From NCBI RefSeq assembly GCF_000383595.1, contig NZ_KB911581.1, forward strand, positions 4,744,496 to 4,808,495: a stretch of 64,000 nucleotides of DNA. Reading direction: 5' to 3'. Position 1 is the first letter of the stretch. Each line of letters starts with the position of its first letter. A program made the translations under genes and the position numbers. The notes below the pieces were generated by a model, which saw nothing but the letters and a program-made list of their open reading frames with translations, had not been told where the DNA came from and did not search any database. Of this stretch, positions 1-8,417 are shown in pieces. Source of the stretch: Streptomyces bottropensis ATCC 25435. GTDB lineage: Bacteria > Actinomycetota > Actinomycetes > Streptomycetales > Streptomycetaceae.

Positions 1-237
1 ATGACGATGACCACCCGGCTCACCGACGCGGACGGCGGCACCGAGGTCCTCGTCGTGCACGAAGGCATCCCCGACGCCGTGCCGACCGCCGACAACGAGA
101 CGGGCACCCGCATGGCACTGGAGAACCTGGCCCGGCTGGTCGAGGGTTCCTGGTCGCCCGCCGGGCCGGTTCGCCGCCTGCGCGGCGAAGGGTCGTCACC
201 GGCCGGACCCGGGCGGGACATCGCTCCGGAGCGCTGA
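1..237 (+). CDS. SRPBCC (AHSA1-like) domain protein, 3' end only
   Basis: The reading frame is open from the first base, so this is the last 78 residues of a gene that begins outside the window. The visible segment reads like the C-terminal strand and long helix of the SRPBCC/AHSA1 fold: a strand (TEVLVVHEGIP), then an NETGTRMALENLARLVEG helix, the usual end of these ligand-binding or Hsp90-activator-like proteins. A Pro/Gly/Arg-rich tail of about 30 residues follows. The family binds small hydrophobic ligands; the substrate cannot be read from this fragment. The apparent Met at base 1 is an internal residue. Confidence 0.7.
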   Translation: MTMTTRLTDADGGTEVLVVHEGIPDAVPTADNETGTRMALENLARLVEGSWSPAGPVRRLRGEGSSPAGPGRDIAPER

Positions 238-462
238 GCGGGACGTTCGCGGCCGGTGCGCGACAGTGGCGGTGAGCGGAGGGTCGTGTCGCTGTGCCGG
301 CTGTTCTGCGCCCGCGATCGCCACGACGAGGTCGGCCGGACCGGACCGCCGTGCCGCCCCAGCTCGGACACACCGCCGGCCCTGCCCCCGCGTGCGATCG
401 CGAGCGGCGCTCCCCTCAGACGGGGGTAGTGGATCGAAAGACTCCGGTTCAGGGTGAGGGGC

Positions 463-1506
463 ATGACAGAACTGCAGACCTTCGTACTGCCCCCGGTGGT
501 TGACGGCAGTGACGTGGACAAGGCACTGGGCCAGGCGCTGATCGCCGCCTGGCAGGCGGACGGCATCTTCCAGATCCAGGCGACCCCGGAACAGGAAGCC
601 GCCACCGAGCGGGCCCTCGAAGCCTCCCGGGGCTTCTTCGGCCGCCCGTTCGAGGAGAAGGCCGGGCACGTGTCCGACCTCACCTACAGCGGCTACGTCG
701 CCTCGGGCGAGGAGGAGACGGCCGGGGAGAAGGACGGCTCGGAGATCTACACCGTCTGCCCCGACATCCCCGAGGACGACGCCCGGGTCGTCGACAAGTG
801 GCCGTGTCACGGCCCCGCCCCCTGGCCTTCGGAGCAGTACGCCGATGCCATGAAGGGCTACATGGGCGCCGTGGGCGACATCGGCGAGAGACTGCTCCGC
901 CTGGTCGCCCTGGGCCTCGGTCTGGACGACATGGACCACTTCACGAAGCTCACCGAGGACGGCTGGCACCACATGCGGGTCCTGCGCTTCCCGCGGGCGG
1001 ACGCCACCTCCGAGCGGGGCATCGGCTCGCACACCGACTACGGTCTGCTGGTCATCGCGGTCCAGGACGACGTGGGCGGCCTCTACATCCGCCCGCCGGT
1101 ACCGGGCGAGACCCGCGGCCGCAACTGGCTGGCCGACGAGTCCATGGCCGGGCGGTACGAGAACGAGGAGCCCTGGACCTTCGTCACCCCGGTCTCCGCG
1201 GTCTTCACCGTCTTCCCCGGTGACATCATGCAGTTCATCACCGGCGGCACCCTGCTCTCCACCCCGCACAAGGTGCGCCTGGCCGACCGCGAGCGGTACA
1301 CCATCGCGTACTTCCACGAGCCGTCCTTCCAGGCGGTCGCGCGGCCCCTGGACGGGGGCGGCCAGGACGAGTTCATCCACTACGGGACGCACTTCACCAA
1401 CATGTTCATGCGCTGCTACCCCGACCGCGCCGCCACCGCGCGCATCGAGAACGAGGAGCGGCTCGCCGTCCTCGAACGCCTCCGCAAGGAGGCCCTCAAC
1501 TCCTGA
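463..1506 (+). CDS. efe: Ethylene-forming enzyme (2-oxoglutarate/L-arginine Fe(II) dioxygenase)
   Basis: This 347-residue protein matches the Pseudomonas ethylene-forming enzyme nearly end to end, from MTELQTF (MTNLQTF there) to the FTNMFMRCYPDR block. The Fe(II) triad is present as H190, D192 and H269, and R278 in RERYT should hold 2-oxoglutarate. Residues that bind L-arginine in the Pseudomonas enzyme are kept: E84, T86, R172, Y193, R317 and C318. Differences include Glu at position 85 (Val there) and Tyr at 279 (Phe there). The known reaction splits 2-oxoglutarate to ethylene and CO2 and, in a minor branch, hydroxylates arginine while making succinate. ATG 463 is preferred to GTG 454 because the purine-rich AGGGTGAGGGG lies just before it and it aligns with the family start. 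The gene appears monocistronic and faces a LuxR gene. Confidence 0.93.
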   Translation: MTELQTFVLPPVVDGSDVDKALGQALIAAWQADGIFQIQATPEQEAATERALEASRGFFGRPFEEKAGHVSDLTYSGYVASGEEETAGEKDGSEIYTVCPDIPEDDARVVDKWPCHGPAPWPSEQYADAMKGYMGAVGDIGERLLRLVALGLGLDDMDHFTKLTEDGWHHMRVLRFPRADATSERGIGSHTDYGLLVIAVQDDVGGLYIRPPVPGETRGRNWLADESMAGRYENEEPWTFVTPVSAVFTVFPGDIMQFITGGTLLSTPHKVRLADRERYTIAYFHEPSFQAVARPLDGGGQDEFIHYGTHFTNMFMRCYPDRAATARIENEERLAVLERLRKEALNS

Positions 1507-1533
1507 CCGGCTTCCACGGGTGTCCGTGCCGGT
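1506..1533. terminator. Hairpin between convergent efe and luxR genes
   Basis: Two nested stems, ACCGG/CCGGT outside and CACGG/CCGTG inside with a 4-nt loop, sit in the 37-bp gap between the efe stop and the stop of the opposing LuxR gene. The position suits a shared bidirectional terminator. No long U-tract follows, as is common in Streptomyces. Confidence 0.55.
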
Positions 1534-1543
1534 TTCCCCGCCG

Positions 1544-2413
1544 TCAGGGCAGCAGGCCCAGACGGCGGGCCGTCATGACCGTCTCCATCCGGGTGTGGCA
1601 GCCGAGCCGGCGCATCGCGCTGCGCAGATAACTCTTCACCGTCTCGGCGCGAAGGCCGAGTTCGTCCGCCACGTCGGCATTGGTCCGCCCCAGCGCGACG
1701 CAGGACAGCACGTCGAGTTCGCGTGCCGAGAGAGCGCTCAGGGGGTGGGAGGCGGGGGCCCCGGTGCCGGCGCCGGCCAGTTTGTCGCACACACCGACGA
1801 CCCGGTCGCGCGCCTCGTCGTCCGGGAGCCGCTGGGCGAGGATGCGCAGTTCGGCGTAGGCCTCACGGATCGTCTCCCACCGGGGGGACGTGGGACGCTC
1901 GGACCCCTCGGCACGCTCCGAGGAAGCACGCAGGCTGTCGAGGCGACGCGTCACCTCGTCCCGCACCGCCAGGCTCTGCTCCAGGTCGCGGGCGGCCCGC
2001 ATGACCGAGTCGACGGTCCGGTCGCCGAGGGCCACGGACCGGCGGACCGCGCCGTACATGACCGCGCGCACCGTCCGGTTCACCACGACGGGCGCGGCCA
2101 CGACGGCGTGGATGCCCTCCGCCGCGACCATGAGGTCGTAATGGTGGCTGATCTGCCTGCAGTTCGCGTAGTCGTTGACGGCGATGGGGCGGTGCAGGGC
2201 CACCACCTTGCCGCCGAGCCCCATGCCGAATCCGAGAGTCAGTCCGGACAGGGCGTTGGTGTCGTTCCCCGTGAACTCGGTGAGCTGCGCGTGCCGGCCC
2301 CTGACGACGACGCCGCCGAAGGCGAGGTCCACTCCGGCGGTGTCCCGTAACGCCTGGACACCGCGTTTGACTTGGCGGTCGTCGTCCGGAACGGGGGGTG
2401 ATGTCCGTGTCAT
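1544..2413 (-). CDS. GAF-domain LuxR-type transcriptional regulator (copy 1)
   Basis: The 289-residue protein has an N-terminal GAF-like sensor domain (about residues 15-145, with the GGKVVALHRPIAVNDY stretch typical of these proteins). A helical linker follows, then a C-terminal LuxR helix-turn-helix (LSARELDVLSCVALG ... ETVKSYLRSAMRRLG). It should bind DNA and respond to an unknown small ligand or redox cue. The ATG at 2413 was chosen over more upstream starts because GAGGTAG lies 7 nt before it. It is a paralogue of the protein encoded at 2870-3736, from which it is divergently transcribed, and its 3' end faces efe. Ethylene-related control is only a positional guess. Confidence 0.85.
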   Translation of the reverse strand: MTRTSPPVPDDDRQVKRGVQALRDTAGVDLAFGGVVVRGRHAQLTEFTGNDTNALSGLTLGFGMGLGGKVVALHRPIAVNDYANCRQISHHYDLMVAAEGIHAVVAAPVVVNRTVRAVMYGAVRRSVALGDRTVDSVMRAARDLEQSLAVRDEVTRRLDSLRASSERAEGSERPTSPRWETIREAYAELRILAQRLPDDEARDRVVGVCDKLAGAGTGAPASHPLSALSARELDVLSCVALGRTNADVADELGLRAETVKSYLRSAMRRLGCHTRMETVMTARRLGLLP

Positions 2414-2747
2414 TGCGGCTACCTCGATCTGCCCGGGGGCAGAAGTGCGCCCCCTGCCCGGGTCGTGCGCGGGCCTCGTGCGGGAGTGGAGCGGTGTGGC
2501 GACTGATGTGAGCTTGTACCTGGGCGCTGTCCAAGAAAAGGGAGCGGACAACGGCCCCGCGTACACAGGGCCTTGAGCCACCATGGAGGAGAGCTACCCC
2601 GTGCAGCTACCCCCGTGTGAGGGGGGTGCGCCGGCGGCATACCGACGTGTACCGGATCGAAGCGGAGTCAGGAGCGACTCGGCCCGGCAGGGTCGCGGCG
2701 GTCCCGGGTGTGCGTGCACGTGTCACCACCGGTCTGCTCTGACGCTC

Positions 2748-2770
2748 CGTCAACTACGTTTTTGTTGACG
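2748..2770. promoter_or_regulatory. Inverted repeat in the divergent LuxR intergenic region
   Basis: CGTCAAC and GTTGACG form perfect 7-bp arms around a 9-nt centre, about 100 bp upstream of the second LuxR start. A further TTGACG occurs at 2775-2780. This could be an operator or overlap promoter elements of either regulator. The rest of the 456-bp gap (2414-2869) has no convincing gene, only an imperfect direct repeat of GCTACCCC around 2593-2613. Confidence 0.4.
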
Positions 2771-2869
2771 GCTCTTGACGTACTTGAGACTTCTACAGAA
2801 CTGTTCTTCCGACGACGGGGGAGTCGGCGCGTTCCCCACTGTCGGTCAGATTAAGGAGTCGACCCGGTC

Positions 2870-3736
2870 GTGCTACCGGCGGAAGACAGCGAAGAGGCGG
2901 CGGCCGCCCGCGCCGCGGTCCTGGCTCTGCGCAGGGAGAGCGGGATGTCCGTCGCCGGGGTGGCCTGGGTCGTCGGGCCGGGGCAGCTCCGGATCAGCGA
3001 GACGAGCGGAGTGAGATCACGGGACCGCCGGGGGCTGTCCGTGCCGGCGGGGGCCGGACTGATCGGCAAGGTGCTGACGACCGGCCGGCCGGCGGCGGTG
3101 AGCGACTACCGGTCGGCTCGGCGGATCAGCCATGAGTACGACTCCTTCGTCCGGGTCGAGGGGGTGCGGGCGATGGCGGCGGCACCCGTGATCGTGGGAA
3201 CCACGGTCCGGGCGGTGCTCTTCGTGGGATCGCGCGACGCGGTACGTCTCGGTGACCGGGTGCTGACGGCGATGACGCGGGCGGCGCGCGATCTGGAGCA
3301 GTTCCTCGCGTGCCAGGAACAGGTCCACCGGCTGCTGTCGGAGGCCAGGGCCGGCCGCGTCGGCACCGCGCCCCGCGACGACGCCGCCTGGGAGCGCGTC
3401 CACGAGGCCCATGCCGACCTCCTGGAACTCACCGCGGCCCTCGACGACGGACACCTCAAGGAGCGTTTCCACGAGGTGTGCCGTCTGCTGGAGCGGGGCT
3501 GCTGCTCCGAGGGGCCCGGGGAATCGGTGCCGGAGCGGCCGGCGCGGCTGTCTCCCCGGGAACTCGACGTCCTCACCGCGGTCGCCGCGGGCTGCACCAA
3601 CCTCGACATCTCCGCCCGGCTCGCCATCGGCCTGGAGACCGTGAAGGGCCATCTGCGTTCGGTCATGCGCAAACTGGGCACCACCACCCGCTTCGAAGCG
3701 GTCACCGCGGCGCGGCGCGCGGGACTGCTGCCGTGA
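2870..3736 (+). CDS. GAF-domain LuxR-type transcriptional regulator (copy 2)
   Basis: This 288-residue paralogue of the 1544-2413 product has the same layout: GAF-like domain (about 20-150; GLIGKVLTTGRPAAVSDY), helical linker and LuxR DNA-binding domain (LSPRELDVLTAVAAG ... ETVKGHLRSVMRKLG). Both proteins end in RR-x-GLLP, supporting a local duplication. GTG 2870 follows AAGGAG (2853-2858) with an 11-nt spacer. The ligand is unknown. It is divergent from copy 1 across a 456-bp control region. Confidence 0.85.
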   Translation: MLPAEDSEEAAAARAAVLALRRESGMSVAGVAWVVGPGQLRISETSGVRSRDRRGLSVPAGAGLIGKVLTTGRPAAVSDYRSARRISHEYDSFVRVEGVRAMAAAPVIVGTTVRAVLFVGSRDAVRLGDRVLTAMTRAARDLEQFLACQEQVHRLLSEARAGRVGTAPRDDAAWERVHEAHADLLELTAALDDGHLKERFHEVCRLLERGCCSEGPGESVPERPARLSPRELDVLTAVAAGCTNLDISARLAIGLETVKGHLRSVMRKLGTTTRFEAVTAARRAGLLP

Positions 3737-3813
3737 CCCGGGCGGGTCCGCCGCTCAGTTGGCCGCGGTTTCCCCGGCAGGACGCCGAGCCCCGGCAAGG
3801 CCCGTCGCTCCCG

Positions 3814-3910
3814 TCAGCTCCGGTGCGTGACGGCGACCCGCACGATCAGCGTGCCCCTGTTGTCCTCGGAGCAGGAGCCGGCGGCGTCGTTCATGACCAG
3901 GGGCTTTTGA
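3814..3910 (-). pseudogene. Possible 3' remnant of a lost gene
   Basis: On the minus strand about 30 codons end in a well-formed C-terminus (LVMNDAAGSCSEDNRGTL then IVRVAVTHRS and stop) with no start or 5' part. It looks like the tail of a secreted or beta-rich protein whose body is gone. The rest of the 260-bp gap between the LuxR and cellulase genes shows nothing recognisable. Confidence 0.25.
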
Positions 3911-3996
3911 GGAGGCGAGCGGACGCGCGCAGGTCCGGGTCCGGGCGCACCGGGGCGCCCGGACCCGGACGGGTCAGCGGGGCTGTCGTGCCGCCG

Positions 3997-5034
3997 CTAC
4001 TTCTTCCACGCCCAGTGCAGACGGTCGAGTCCGCTCTGGTTGTTGACCTTCAGGCTGAGGCGGGTGCCCGTGCCCTGGAGGGTGGTCAGCGAGTAGGTGT
4101 CGCCGTTGCGCAGGCCGGGCCAGTAGACCGAGCCGAGGCGCAGTTCCCGGATGACGTCGGTGGCGGCCTGGATGTAGGCGACCTCGTTGGAGCCGTTGAC
4201 CGGGCCGTTGTAGTCCAGGCCGGTCGTCATGGAGGCGCCGAACTCGTCCAGGATCGTGCGCGAGGCGCAGGTGCCGATGCGCTCCTTGAAGTCCGCCTTC
4301 CACTGATCCACGCTGGTCCAGTCGGTGTGCCAGAAGCCGTAGTTGTGCAGAGCGATCCGGGTGCCGTCGAGCCGCTTGTCGGCGCAGACCGGCTTGACGT
4401 CCTCGCTGTACTTGTAGCCGCCGATGAGGACCCGGTCGCGGGGAATGGAGCGGTGCTTGTCCAGCCAGCGGGCGGCCACGTCGCGCCACTCCTGGGAGGT
4501 GTAGCCGAACGGCTCGTTCATCGGCTCGAAGTACACCTTGCCGTTGTGGCCGTAGGCGGAGGTGATCCGCCGCCACATCCGGTCCCAGGTCGCCTGGTCG
4601 TCGATCTTGCCGTCCTTGGCGTTGTCGGCCTCCCAGTAGCCGAGGACGACCTTGAAGCCCTTGGCGGTGGCGGCGTCGATCGCGCCCCGGTACGACTTCC
4701 AGAAGGGACCGTTCACGGACGTGGGGTTGACCGGGAGGCGCACCGTGTTGGCGCCGAGCTTGGAGAACCCGCCGATGATCGCCTTGGACTTGGCGTAGGT
4801 CGTGGCGTAGCCGTCGGTGGTGGACAGGCCCGAGGGTACGACCGCGTCGTCGGCGTAGTTGTCACGCGGGTCGGCCCAGTTGACGCCGCGGAACTCGCTG
4901 ACGGGTGGCGGCGAGGCGTGGTGGGGGGCGGCGGGAGCGGCGGACGCGGGGGAGGCGACGAGTCCGCCGAACGCGGTGACGCCGGCCAGCGACGCCGCGA
5001 GGCAGGCTGTCCCGCGATGGTTCTTTAGTGGCAC
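3997..5034 (-). CDS. Secreted glycoside hydrolase family 5 cellulase-like enzyme
   Basis: The 345-residue product starts at GTG 5034, preceded by AAAGGGA. It opens with a Sec signal peptide (VPLKNHRG, a hydrophobic stretch, then ASPASA-AP). The GH5 TIM barrel follows: NTVRLP early strand, YFEPMNEPFGY carrying the acid/base Glu, HNYGFWHTD, and ILDEFGA carrying the nucleophile Glu. It should act outside the cell on beta-1,4-glucans or mannans; the subfamily cannot be fixed by eye. No carbohydrate-binding module is attached. It is monocistronic, with LmeA-like DUF2993 upstream on the same strand. Confidence 0.87.
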   Translation of the reverse strand: MPLKNHRGTACLAASLAGVTAFGGLVASPASAAPAAPHHASPPPVSEFRGVNWADPRDNYADDAVVPSGLSTTDGYATTYAKSKAIIGGFSKLGANTVRLPVNPTSVNGPFWKSYRGAIDAATAKGFKVVLGYWEADNAKDGKIDDQATWDRMWRRITSAYGHNGKVYFEPMNEPFGYTSQEWRDVAARWLDKHRSIPRDRVLIGGYKYSEDVKPVCADKRLDGTRIALHNYGFWHTDWTSVDQWKADFKERIGTCASRTILDEFGASMTTGLDYNGPVNGSNEVAYIQAATDVIRELRLGSVYWPGLRNGDTYSLTTLQGTGTRLSLKVNNQSGLDRLHWAWKK

Positions 5035-5169
5035 CGGATCCCTTTCTGGGCAGTTGCGTCCGCGAAACCTGGAAGGGCAGGCCGGCGGATCTGTAACTCC
5101 CGCAAAGTAGAAGAGATCTCGAACAGAGGTCAACACATCTGCACACCAAATTTCATCAAGAACACAGAA

Positions 5170-6432
5170 CTAAGGGCCGCCCACGGCCAGTTCCGACCCG
5201 GTGAGCCGCACCCGGATGCCGTCCTCCTCCACGCGGACGTCCCGCAGCCGCATGCTCCCGCGCTCCGGCTCGGGCAGTTCGAAGGACAGGGACAGCTGGT
5301 CGGCGAGGACGGGCCGGGTGAGCCGGGACAGAGCGTTCAGGAGGCTGGGGTCCAGGCCCAGGTCGCGCAGCAGAGCGGGGTTGTCCAGGGCGAGATCGAT
5401 GAGGTTGAGGCTCCGGGCCTGGCGTGCGAACCGCGGTGAGCCGGTGAGTTCGGCGAGTTCGCCGTCGTCGCTCAGGGCGGCGCGCGCGGTCGCGTCGGAC
5501 ACCCCCAGCCGCTTCACGATCGCCGGGACCGACAGCAGAGCCTTCGCCCTGCGGGTCTCACGGGCGAGGCCGGCGGCCGCCTTCGGCGTCAGGTGCAGAC
5601 CGTCCGAGGCGCGCGTGCCGGGGCGGTAGGTGGCCAGGTCCCCGATGTCCAGGCGCATGCCGCCGATCCGTGTGGCGATACCCCGCTCACCCTCCCGCTG
5701 GATCGTGGCCTCGGCGCGCAGCCGCAGATCACGTCCGGCGACCGGCAGGGTGCCGCGCGCTCGGACCCGGTCCCGGCCGTCACCGGTGAACGTCACCTGG
5801 GACGCGCCGAGTTCACGATTGAGGTCGGCGAACGACAGCAGCACATCGCCGTCGAGTCGCGGGACGCGGGCGCCGCGCACGGAGGTGAGGCCGTCGGCGT
5901 CCAGTCGTACGTCGTGGGCCGTGGCCGACACCTTCGCCAGCGACACCCGGTCGGCCGCCACGTCCGGCACGGTCACCCGCACCGAGTCCAGCCGCTTGCC
6001 GGCGAGTTGGGTGAGGAAGGGGAATCCGCCGATCTCCACCTCGGGTGCGGCGGCCAGGTCCAGCCGGTCCTCCAGGGTGTCCGCTGCCCGGTGTTCGGCG
6101 TACAACACGGCCCAGCGGTCGGCGAGGGTCACGAAGGAGGCGAGGACGACCATGCCCACCACCGCCTTCACCGCGAGGGGCAGCCCCGCCAATCGCCCGC
6201 GCCCGCGTCGGCGCCGGCCGCCGCGACGGTGAACGGGCGGAGTCCACTCCGGCTCCTGCTCGTCCCCCTGCCCGGTGGCCGCTCGGGTGGTGTCCTCGTC
6301 GAAGAAGTCCTCCAGCGAAGTCGCTTCCAGCGGGCCGTCGTCGAGGGTGCCGAGTTCGTCGTACGGGTTGCGGGGCGCGGTGGAGCGGTCGAGGGCCGGT
6401 TCGTGCGGATCTGTGCGGTGGGGGGAGCGCAT
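5170..6432 (-). CDS. LmeA/DUF2993-family phospholipid-binding membrane protein
   Basis: This 420-residue protein has about 85 acidic and Arg-rich cytoplasmic residues, one transmembrane helix (about 87-107, AVKAVVGMVVLASFVTLAD), and an extracytoplasmic DUF2993 domain. That domain begins EVEIGGFPFLTQLAGKRLDSV, the family signature. Actinobacterial DUF2993 proteins (LmeA in mycobacteria) bind phospholipid and support envelope glycolipid or lipomannan maturation; here the role is inferred from the family. The unusual part is the long acidic N-terminal tail (LEDFFDED). No obvious operon partners. Confidence 0.8.
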   Translation of the reverse strand: MRSPHRTDPHEPALDRSTAPRNPYDELGTLDDGPLEATSLEDFFDEDTTRAATGQGDEQEPEWTPPVHRRGGRRRRGRGRLAGLPLAVKAVVGMVVLASFVTLADRWAVLYAEHRAADTLEDRLDLAAAPEVEIGGFPFLTQLAGKRLDSVRVTVPDVAADRVSLAKVSATAHDVRLDADGLTSVRGARVPRLDGDVLLSFADLNRELGASQVTFTGDGRDRVRARGTLPVAGRDLRLRAEATIQREGERGIATRIGGMRLDIGDLATYRPGTRASDGLHLTPKAAAGLARETRRAKALLSVPAIVKRLGVSDATARAALSDDGELAELTGSPRFARQARSLNLIDLALDNPALLRDLGLDPSLLNALSRLTRPVLADQLSLSFELPEPERGSMRLRDVRVEEDGIRVRLTGSELAVGGP

Positions 6433-6495
6433 CGTCTCATCCGAACATGTGCACCACCCCTGCCCGCAACTCGAACCCGGGGTATGCGATCTAGT

Positions 6496-6840
6496 TCACG
6501 ATTGCGACGCGGCGTCGGCGCGGGCCCGCCACAGGTCGCGCAGCGGGGCGATCTCGGCCATGTGGTGGATGAATTCGAGGTTGCTCCCCGACAGGACGCC
6601 CACGAACGGGTCGTGCGGGGCGGAGCCGTACGGGTACTGCGAGAAGCCGATCGTGTCGAGTTGGTCGTCGGTGACGTCGGCGACGCTTGCGCGCCACCGG
6701 TCGACGGTGGGCCGGAACCGGTCGCGTGCCGAGGCGGCGGACGGCTGGAAATCGACCGCGCGTGGAGACTGGCGCACCTGCACGTCCAGTTCGCGGGCGG
6801 CTGGGAGTGGATCTTCGGCGGACGTCGGCAGGATCCGAGG
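6496..6840 (-). pseudogene. DinB-family gene broken by a micro-inversion
   Basis: The minus strand encodes the C-terminal half of a DinB-type protein (VDFQPSAASARDRFRPT ... FIHHMAEIAPLRDLWRA). The preceding family segment (WRLAHLHVQFAGGWEWIFGG) lies directly beside it but on the plus strand at about 6760-6837. Rejoining the plus-strand segment to the minus-strand half at the PR-AVDFQP junction would restore the normal order of the family. The N-terminal 50-60 residues are absent. A short ORF (start 6858) can still be read but its first 40 residues are antisense of the inverted piece. DinB proteins are metal-binding four-helix enzymes, often thiol-dependent. Confidence 0.65.
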
Positions 6841-6991
6841 CCGACCCTGGGTCTCCATCGGCGGCTCCCTTTCCCGATGGCGCCCTTCGCTGTCACGCGC
6901 AGAGGGAAGCCAACGGCCTCCCTCGTGAAGGGCGACCGCTTTTTCCGGGGCACCCTGCGGCCGACTGTCACGCGATGTGCCTGTTCCCGTA

Positions 6992-7026
6992 CAGTCCGTG
7001 CCGTACGTTCAGTCCGTGCCGTACGT
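6992..7026. repeat. 17-bp direct repeat upstream of the P450 gene
   Basis: CAGTCCGTGCCGTACGT occurs twice in tandem (6992-7008 and 7010-7026, period 18), about 50-80 bp upstream of the P450 start. An adjacent CCGTACAGTCCG adds a partial third match. The spacing of under two helical turns and the position suit a regulator-binding array. Confidence 0.5.
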
Positions 7027-7073
7027 CCTCGACGGTTCAGGGCCGGCTCAGCGGTCGATCAGGGGGAAGTCAG

Positions 7074-8417
7074 ATGGACACCGACGCCGGTCTCGGCGCT
7101 CTTCCGTACACTCCCGGGGCGGCAAAGCCGATCCCCGAGGCCGAGCCGGGGCTCGTGGAGCGGTGGCGGGCGGACGGAGGCGAACTGGTCGCGCTGCTGA
7201 CCCAGGTGCGCGAACGGCACGGAGGTGTCGCCGCGTTCCGTCTGGGCCCGGCACCCACCGTCCTCGTCACGGACCCGGCCGCGGTGCAGCACGTCCTCGC
7301 CCGGCGGCCGGAGCGGTACGTCAAGCGTTCGCACCGCGCCCGGCTGCTGATCGGCGACGGAGTCCTGGCCGCCACCGGCGCGGCGTGGCAACGGCAACGC
7401 CGCTTGCTGCAGGCACAGTTCACCGGCACCGGGATGCGCCGCCACGAAGAGCGGATCACCGCCGCCGCCCGGACCACCGCGGAACGCTGGGACGCGTACG
7501 CCCGCACAGGGCGGACCTTCGACGTGGGTCAGGAGATGCGCCGCTTCGCCCTGGACACCATCTGGCGCTCACTCACCGGCCACCCGCTCGACGACGCGAC
7601 CGAGCGCGAACTGGCAGCCGTGGAAACCGTGGGCGCCGCCCTGCCGACCCTGCCCGCCGACACCGACGAGGCCCGCGAAGCCGTCGCCGCCGATCTCGCC
7701 CGGATCGACGCGGTCGCCCGGCACGCCATCGAGGCCGCCCGCGGCGGGGCGGCAGGCCCGCACGGCCCCGGCCTGCTGCACCTTCTGACCGATGCCGCCA
7801 CCGAGCGCCCCGAGTACACCGACCGGCTGATCCGCGACGAGTTCGTCACCCTGCTCGCGGCCGGACACGAGACCACCGCGACCACCCTGACCTGGCTCCA
7901 CCTGCTCCTCGACCGGCACCCCGAGGCCCGCGAACAGGCCCTCGCCGCCGGTGCCGAGGGCTCGACCGAGCGCCGCCGGGCCATCCAGGCCCTGATCCAC
8001 GAGACGCTCCGGCTCTACCCGCCCGCCTGGATCCTGCCCCGCCACGCCGCCGAGGACGACATCCTCGCCGGCCACGCCGTCGAGGCGGGCACCGACCTCC
8101 TGGTCTGCCCTTATCTCACCCACCGCGATCCCGAACCATGGCCCGACCCGGAGCGCTTCGACCCCCGGCGCTTCACCACCCCGAACGGCCGCCCGACCCA
8201 CCCGGGCGCCTACTTCCCCTTCGGCATCGGCCCTCGCGCCTGCCTCGGTCTGCAGTTCGCGCTGCGCGAGTCGACCGTCCTGCTGGAACATCTTTTGCCG
8301 GCCCACGTCCCGGCCTTCCGCTCCACCCCCACCACCGCCGTGTTCGGCATCACCGTCCGCCCCGACGGAACCAGCCCCGCGACTCTGGGCCCGTCCCTGG
8401 GTGAAACCCCGGGCTGA
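7074..8417 (+). CDS. Cytochrome P450
   Basis: The 447-residue enzyme has the P450 hallmarks in order: I-helix oxygen-binding AGHETT (about 262), K-helix ETLR, and the heme loop FGIGPRACLG (about 383-392) with the axial Cys. The layout (ATLTWLHLLLDRHPEA, YPPAWILPRHA) resembles the fatty-acid or terpenoid-hydroxylating bacterial P450s related to the CYP4/CYP102 side of the superfamily; the substrate is unknown. ATG 7074 is preceded by AGGGGGAAG. An acyl-CoA ligase follows 212 bp downstream, so the substrate could be an acyl chain. No ferredoxin gene is nearby. Confidence 0.9.
   Translation: MDTDAGLGALPYTPGAAKPIPEAEPGLVERWRADGGELVALLTQVRERHGGVAAFRLGPAPTVLVTDPAAVQHVLARRPERYVKRSHRARLLIGDGVLAATGAAWQRQRRLLQAQFTGTGMRRHEERITAAARTTAERWDAYARTGRTFDVGQEMRRFALDTIWRSLTGHPLDDATERELAAVETVGAALPTLPADTDEAREAVAADLARIDAVARHAIEAARGGAAGPHGPGLLHLLTDAATERPEYTDRLIRDEFVTLLAAGHETTATTLTWLHLLLDRHPEAREQALAAGAEGSTERRRAIQALIHETLRLYPPAWILPRHAAEDDILAGHAVEAGTDLLVCPYLTHRDPEPWPDPERFDPRRFTTPNGRPTHPGAYFPFGIGPRACLGLQFALRESTVLLEHLLPAHVPAFRSTPTTAVFGITVRPDGTSPATLGPSLGETPG

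Noticed and set aside
2583..2768. 61-codon ORF between the two LuxR genes
   Set aside because: No ribosome site, no family, Cys/Arg-rich translation, and it runs into the inverted repeat; more likely regulatory DNA.
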